64,000 nucleotides of DNA from Spectribacter hydrogenoxidans (GTDB lineage: Bacteria > Pseudomonadota > Gammaproteobacteria > Nevskiales > Salinisphaeraceae): positions 62,001 through 126,000 of the forward strand of contig NZ_JAVRIB010000007.1 of the NCBI RefSeq assembly GCF_031846275.1, given 5' to 3'. How positions within the stretch are numbered: position 1 is the first letter of the stretch; each line of letters starts with the position of its first letter. The notes beneath the pieces were generated by a model. The model was not told the DNA's origin and did no database searches. It was given only the letters and a program-made list of their open reading frames with translations. The position numbers and the translations under genes were made by a program. Below, piece by piece: positions 62,703 to 64,000 of this stretch.

Positions 62703-64000
62703 GGCGTATCCGGATTGCCGGCCCGGTAGAGTGCTGCCAGCCCCTGGCGGGCATGGCTCAGGTAGCGATTTAATTGCTCGGTCACGAGGTCGCGGCGCTG
62801 TTGCTGCTGTTGTTCGACCGCCTGGCTGAGCTGCTGTTCCAGCGCCGCATGGCGGGTTGCAAGCTCTTGCACTCGTTCAGCCAGGCGGCGCAGGCGCGCC
62901 TCGTCCGGGGCAGCGGTTACCGCCGAAGCGTTCCGGGTCGATGGCAGGGCCGTGACCACACCGCCGTGCGGCATCAAGGTCAGGGCCGATCCGCGACCGT
63001 TGTCCGCGCGCCATGCATTCAATGCCGCCGCCAGATCCTGCACCGGTGCCGAGTCGGGGAGACGCGCCAGTTGTCCGGAAAGGCTGCCACCGCGGGCGCC
63101 CAGATGCTGATGCATCGTCCGCAGGTTGTTCGCGATCGCGCCCAGGGCGCGCCGAGTGGTGTCGGGCCGGCCGGGCGGTGCGGCACCCGCCGCGTCGGCC
63201 ACCGCGGTTTCCAGCCGGCCGATGGCCCGCTGGAAACCCTGTTCCGCGCCGGTGGCGTCGCCTGCACGCCACAGCGCATGGGGCAGGGCGGCGAGGGCCT
63301 CGGCGACCACGGGATCGGTGGGGGCACCGCCGCGGATCGCTGCCCGCCAGGCCACTGCGGCACGACGGTATTGCGAGGATTCCGTGGCCTGCAGAGCGGC
63401 CGAATCCATCAGGCGCTGGTCGTCCTCGAAACGCCGTTGTCGACAGCTGCGGCGGCTCACCTGGTGCAGGGGGTCGGCGTCGGCCCAGAGTTCGGCATCC
63501 TCCGGCGGGCAGACCTGTAGCTGACGCTCCAGGATCGATTGCGTGAGTGCCCCGGCGCTGATTTCCGACCAGCCCAGTCCGAGCATCGCCTTGCGGCTCA
63601 GGGGTCGGTTCAGACGTACCCGTAGAAACGCCTGGCGTGCCTGGCTGCCGCGATTGCGGTTCAGCAGCCAGAAGCCGAGTAGCACGTTGGCCTGGTCGGC
63701 CAGCAGCTTGCCGGCGGGATCGGGGCCGCTATAGGTGCCCAGTGCCTGGAGGATGCCGAGACCCCGTTCGGGTTCGTCAGTCTGCAGCCAGGCCAGGCCC
63801 AGGTGGTATCGGGCCAGCCGCGGCAGGGTCTGGATTTCGCGCTGGCCTGCCAGCGCCAGGGCGGCTGGATCCCCGCGACCCAGATGCAGCTGGGCCCGGG
63901 CGAGCAGCCGGGCGCGCGCCAGCGCAGCCTCGGGGTCCAGTTGCAGCCGCATGCGGGTCAGCGCGGCGATGGCGGCTTCGGGATCGCCGGCGGCGAGCCG
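62699..64000 (-). CDS. TPR-repeat protein, N-terminus outside window
   Basis: The reading frame is open to the right edge; at least 433 residues are seen (an internal Met at 63952 is probably not the start, since RLAAGDPEAAIAALTRM upstream continues the TPR pattern). TPR units, then FGFLELGQ-like and KAMLGLGWSEISAG matching the 551-residue gene, then a Pro/Asp/Gly linker and a C-terminal coiled coil (RLRRLAERVQELATRHAALEQQLSQAVEQQQQ). First visible gene of the operon that runs to 54074. Confidence 0.85.
   Translation of the reverse strand, partial: RLAAGDPEAAIAALTRMRLQLDPEAALARARLLARAQLHLGRGDPAALALAGQREIQTLPRLARYHLGLAWLQTDEPERGLGILQALGTYSGPDPAGKLLADQANVLLGFWLLNRNRGSQARQAFLRVRLNRPLSRKAMLGLGWSEISAGALTQSILERQLQVCPPEDAELWADADPLHQVSRRSCRQRRFEDDQRLMDSAALQATESSQYRRAAVAWRAAIRGGAPTDPVVAEALAALPHALWRAGDATGAEQGFQRAIGRLETAVADAAGAAPPGRPDTTRRALGAIANNLRTMHQHLGARGGSLSGQLARLPDSAPVQDLAAALNAWRADNGRGSALTLMPHGGVVTALPSTRNASAVTAAPDEARLRRLAERVQELATRHAALEQQLSQAVEQQQQQRRDLVTEQLNRYLSHARQGLAALYRAGNPDTP

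Overview
The window is a GC-rich stretch of a gammaproteobacterial chromosome. The evidence is the mreBCD-mrdA-rodA-mltB-rlpA-dacA-(class IV aminotransferase)-ybeD-lipB order, the fis-purH pair, a full-length fused PurL, EttA, MltF and a Prc-type protease. Many proteins are acidic and Asp/Glu-rich, and there is a full PQQ pathway; this would suit a salt-adapted aerobic heterotroph, but I cannot name a genus. No prophage, insertion sequence, CRISPR array or rRNA was seen. Coding density is high throughout.

Layout. 1-1.3 kb: tail of an ABC1/UbiB-like kinase gene, a DUF2505 protein and a DUF2970 membrane protein. 1.4-13.1 kb: an alcohol/aldehyde oxidation and cofactor locus: NAD aldehyde dehydrogenase, a divergent AcoR-type sigma-54 activator, pqqBCD, a histone-deacetylase-like amidohydrolase, pqqA-pqqE on the other strand, and a histidine kinase/NtrC-type regulator pair divergent from pqqA. 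Three sigma-54 (-24/-12) promoter matches lie before the aldehyde dehydrogenase, pqqB and pqqA. A shared CTGGCCA-type palindrome lies upstream of the pqqB and pqqA promoters. 13.1-15.8 kb: DinB-like protein, MFS transporter, DUF815 ATPase. 15.8-23.3 kb: two paralogous Gly/Leu-rich secreted proteins, an OmpA-type porin with calcium-binding repeats and a Gly-Gln-Pro insertion, ettA, a cysH-like reductase and a Gly/Leu-rich lipoprotein.

23.3-34.6 kb: mltF, tRNA-Ser(CGA), DUF1820, an MBL hydrolase, purL, a Prc-type protease, a globin, an alkyltransferase-like protein, an orphan MlaC and lipB. 34.7-44.5 kb: the elongasome/cell-wall operon from mreB down to ybeD and lipB. 44.7-48.0 kb: gatCAB, divergent from mreB, with a hairpin-forming repeat between gatA and gatB. 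48.3-52.1 kb: a D-2-hydroxyacid dehydrogenase, an LEA2-type lipoprotein, a SIMPL-domain protein, YjbQ and an unknown secreted protein. 52.1-54.0 kb: fis-purH.

54.07-64.0 kb: an operon of at least ten genes running leftward and open at the right window edge. It encodes tetratricopeptide-rich periplasmic proteins, a small secreted protein, one ExbB/TolQ-like and two ExbD/TolR-like subunits, and a TonB-like protein with an AgmX/PglI-type C-terminus. It looks like a proton-motive-force-driven envelope machine of unknown function. This operon and the sigma-54 control of PQQ synthesis are the most interesting parts of the window.
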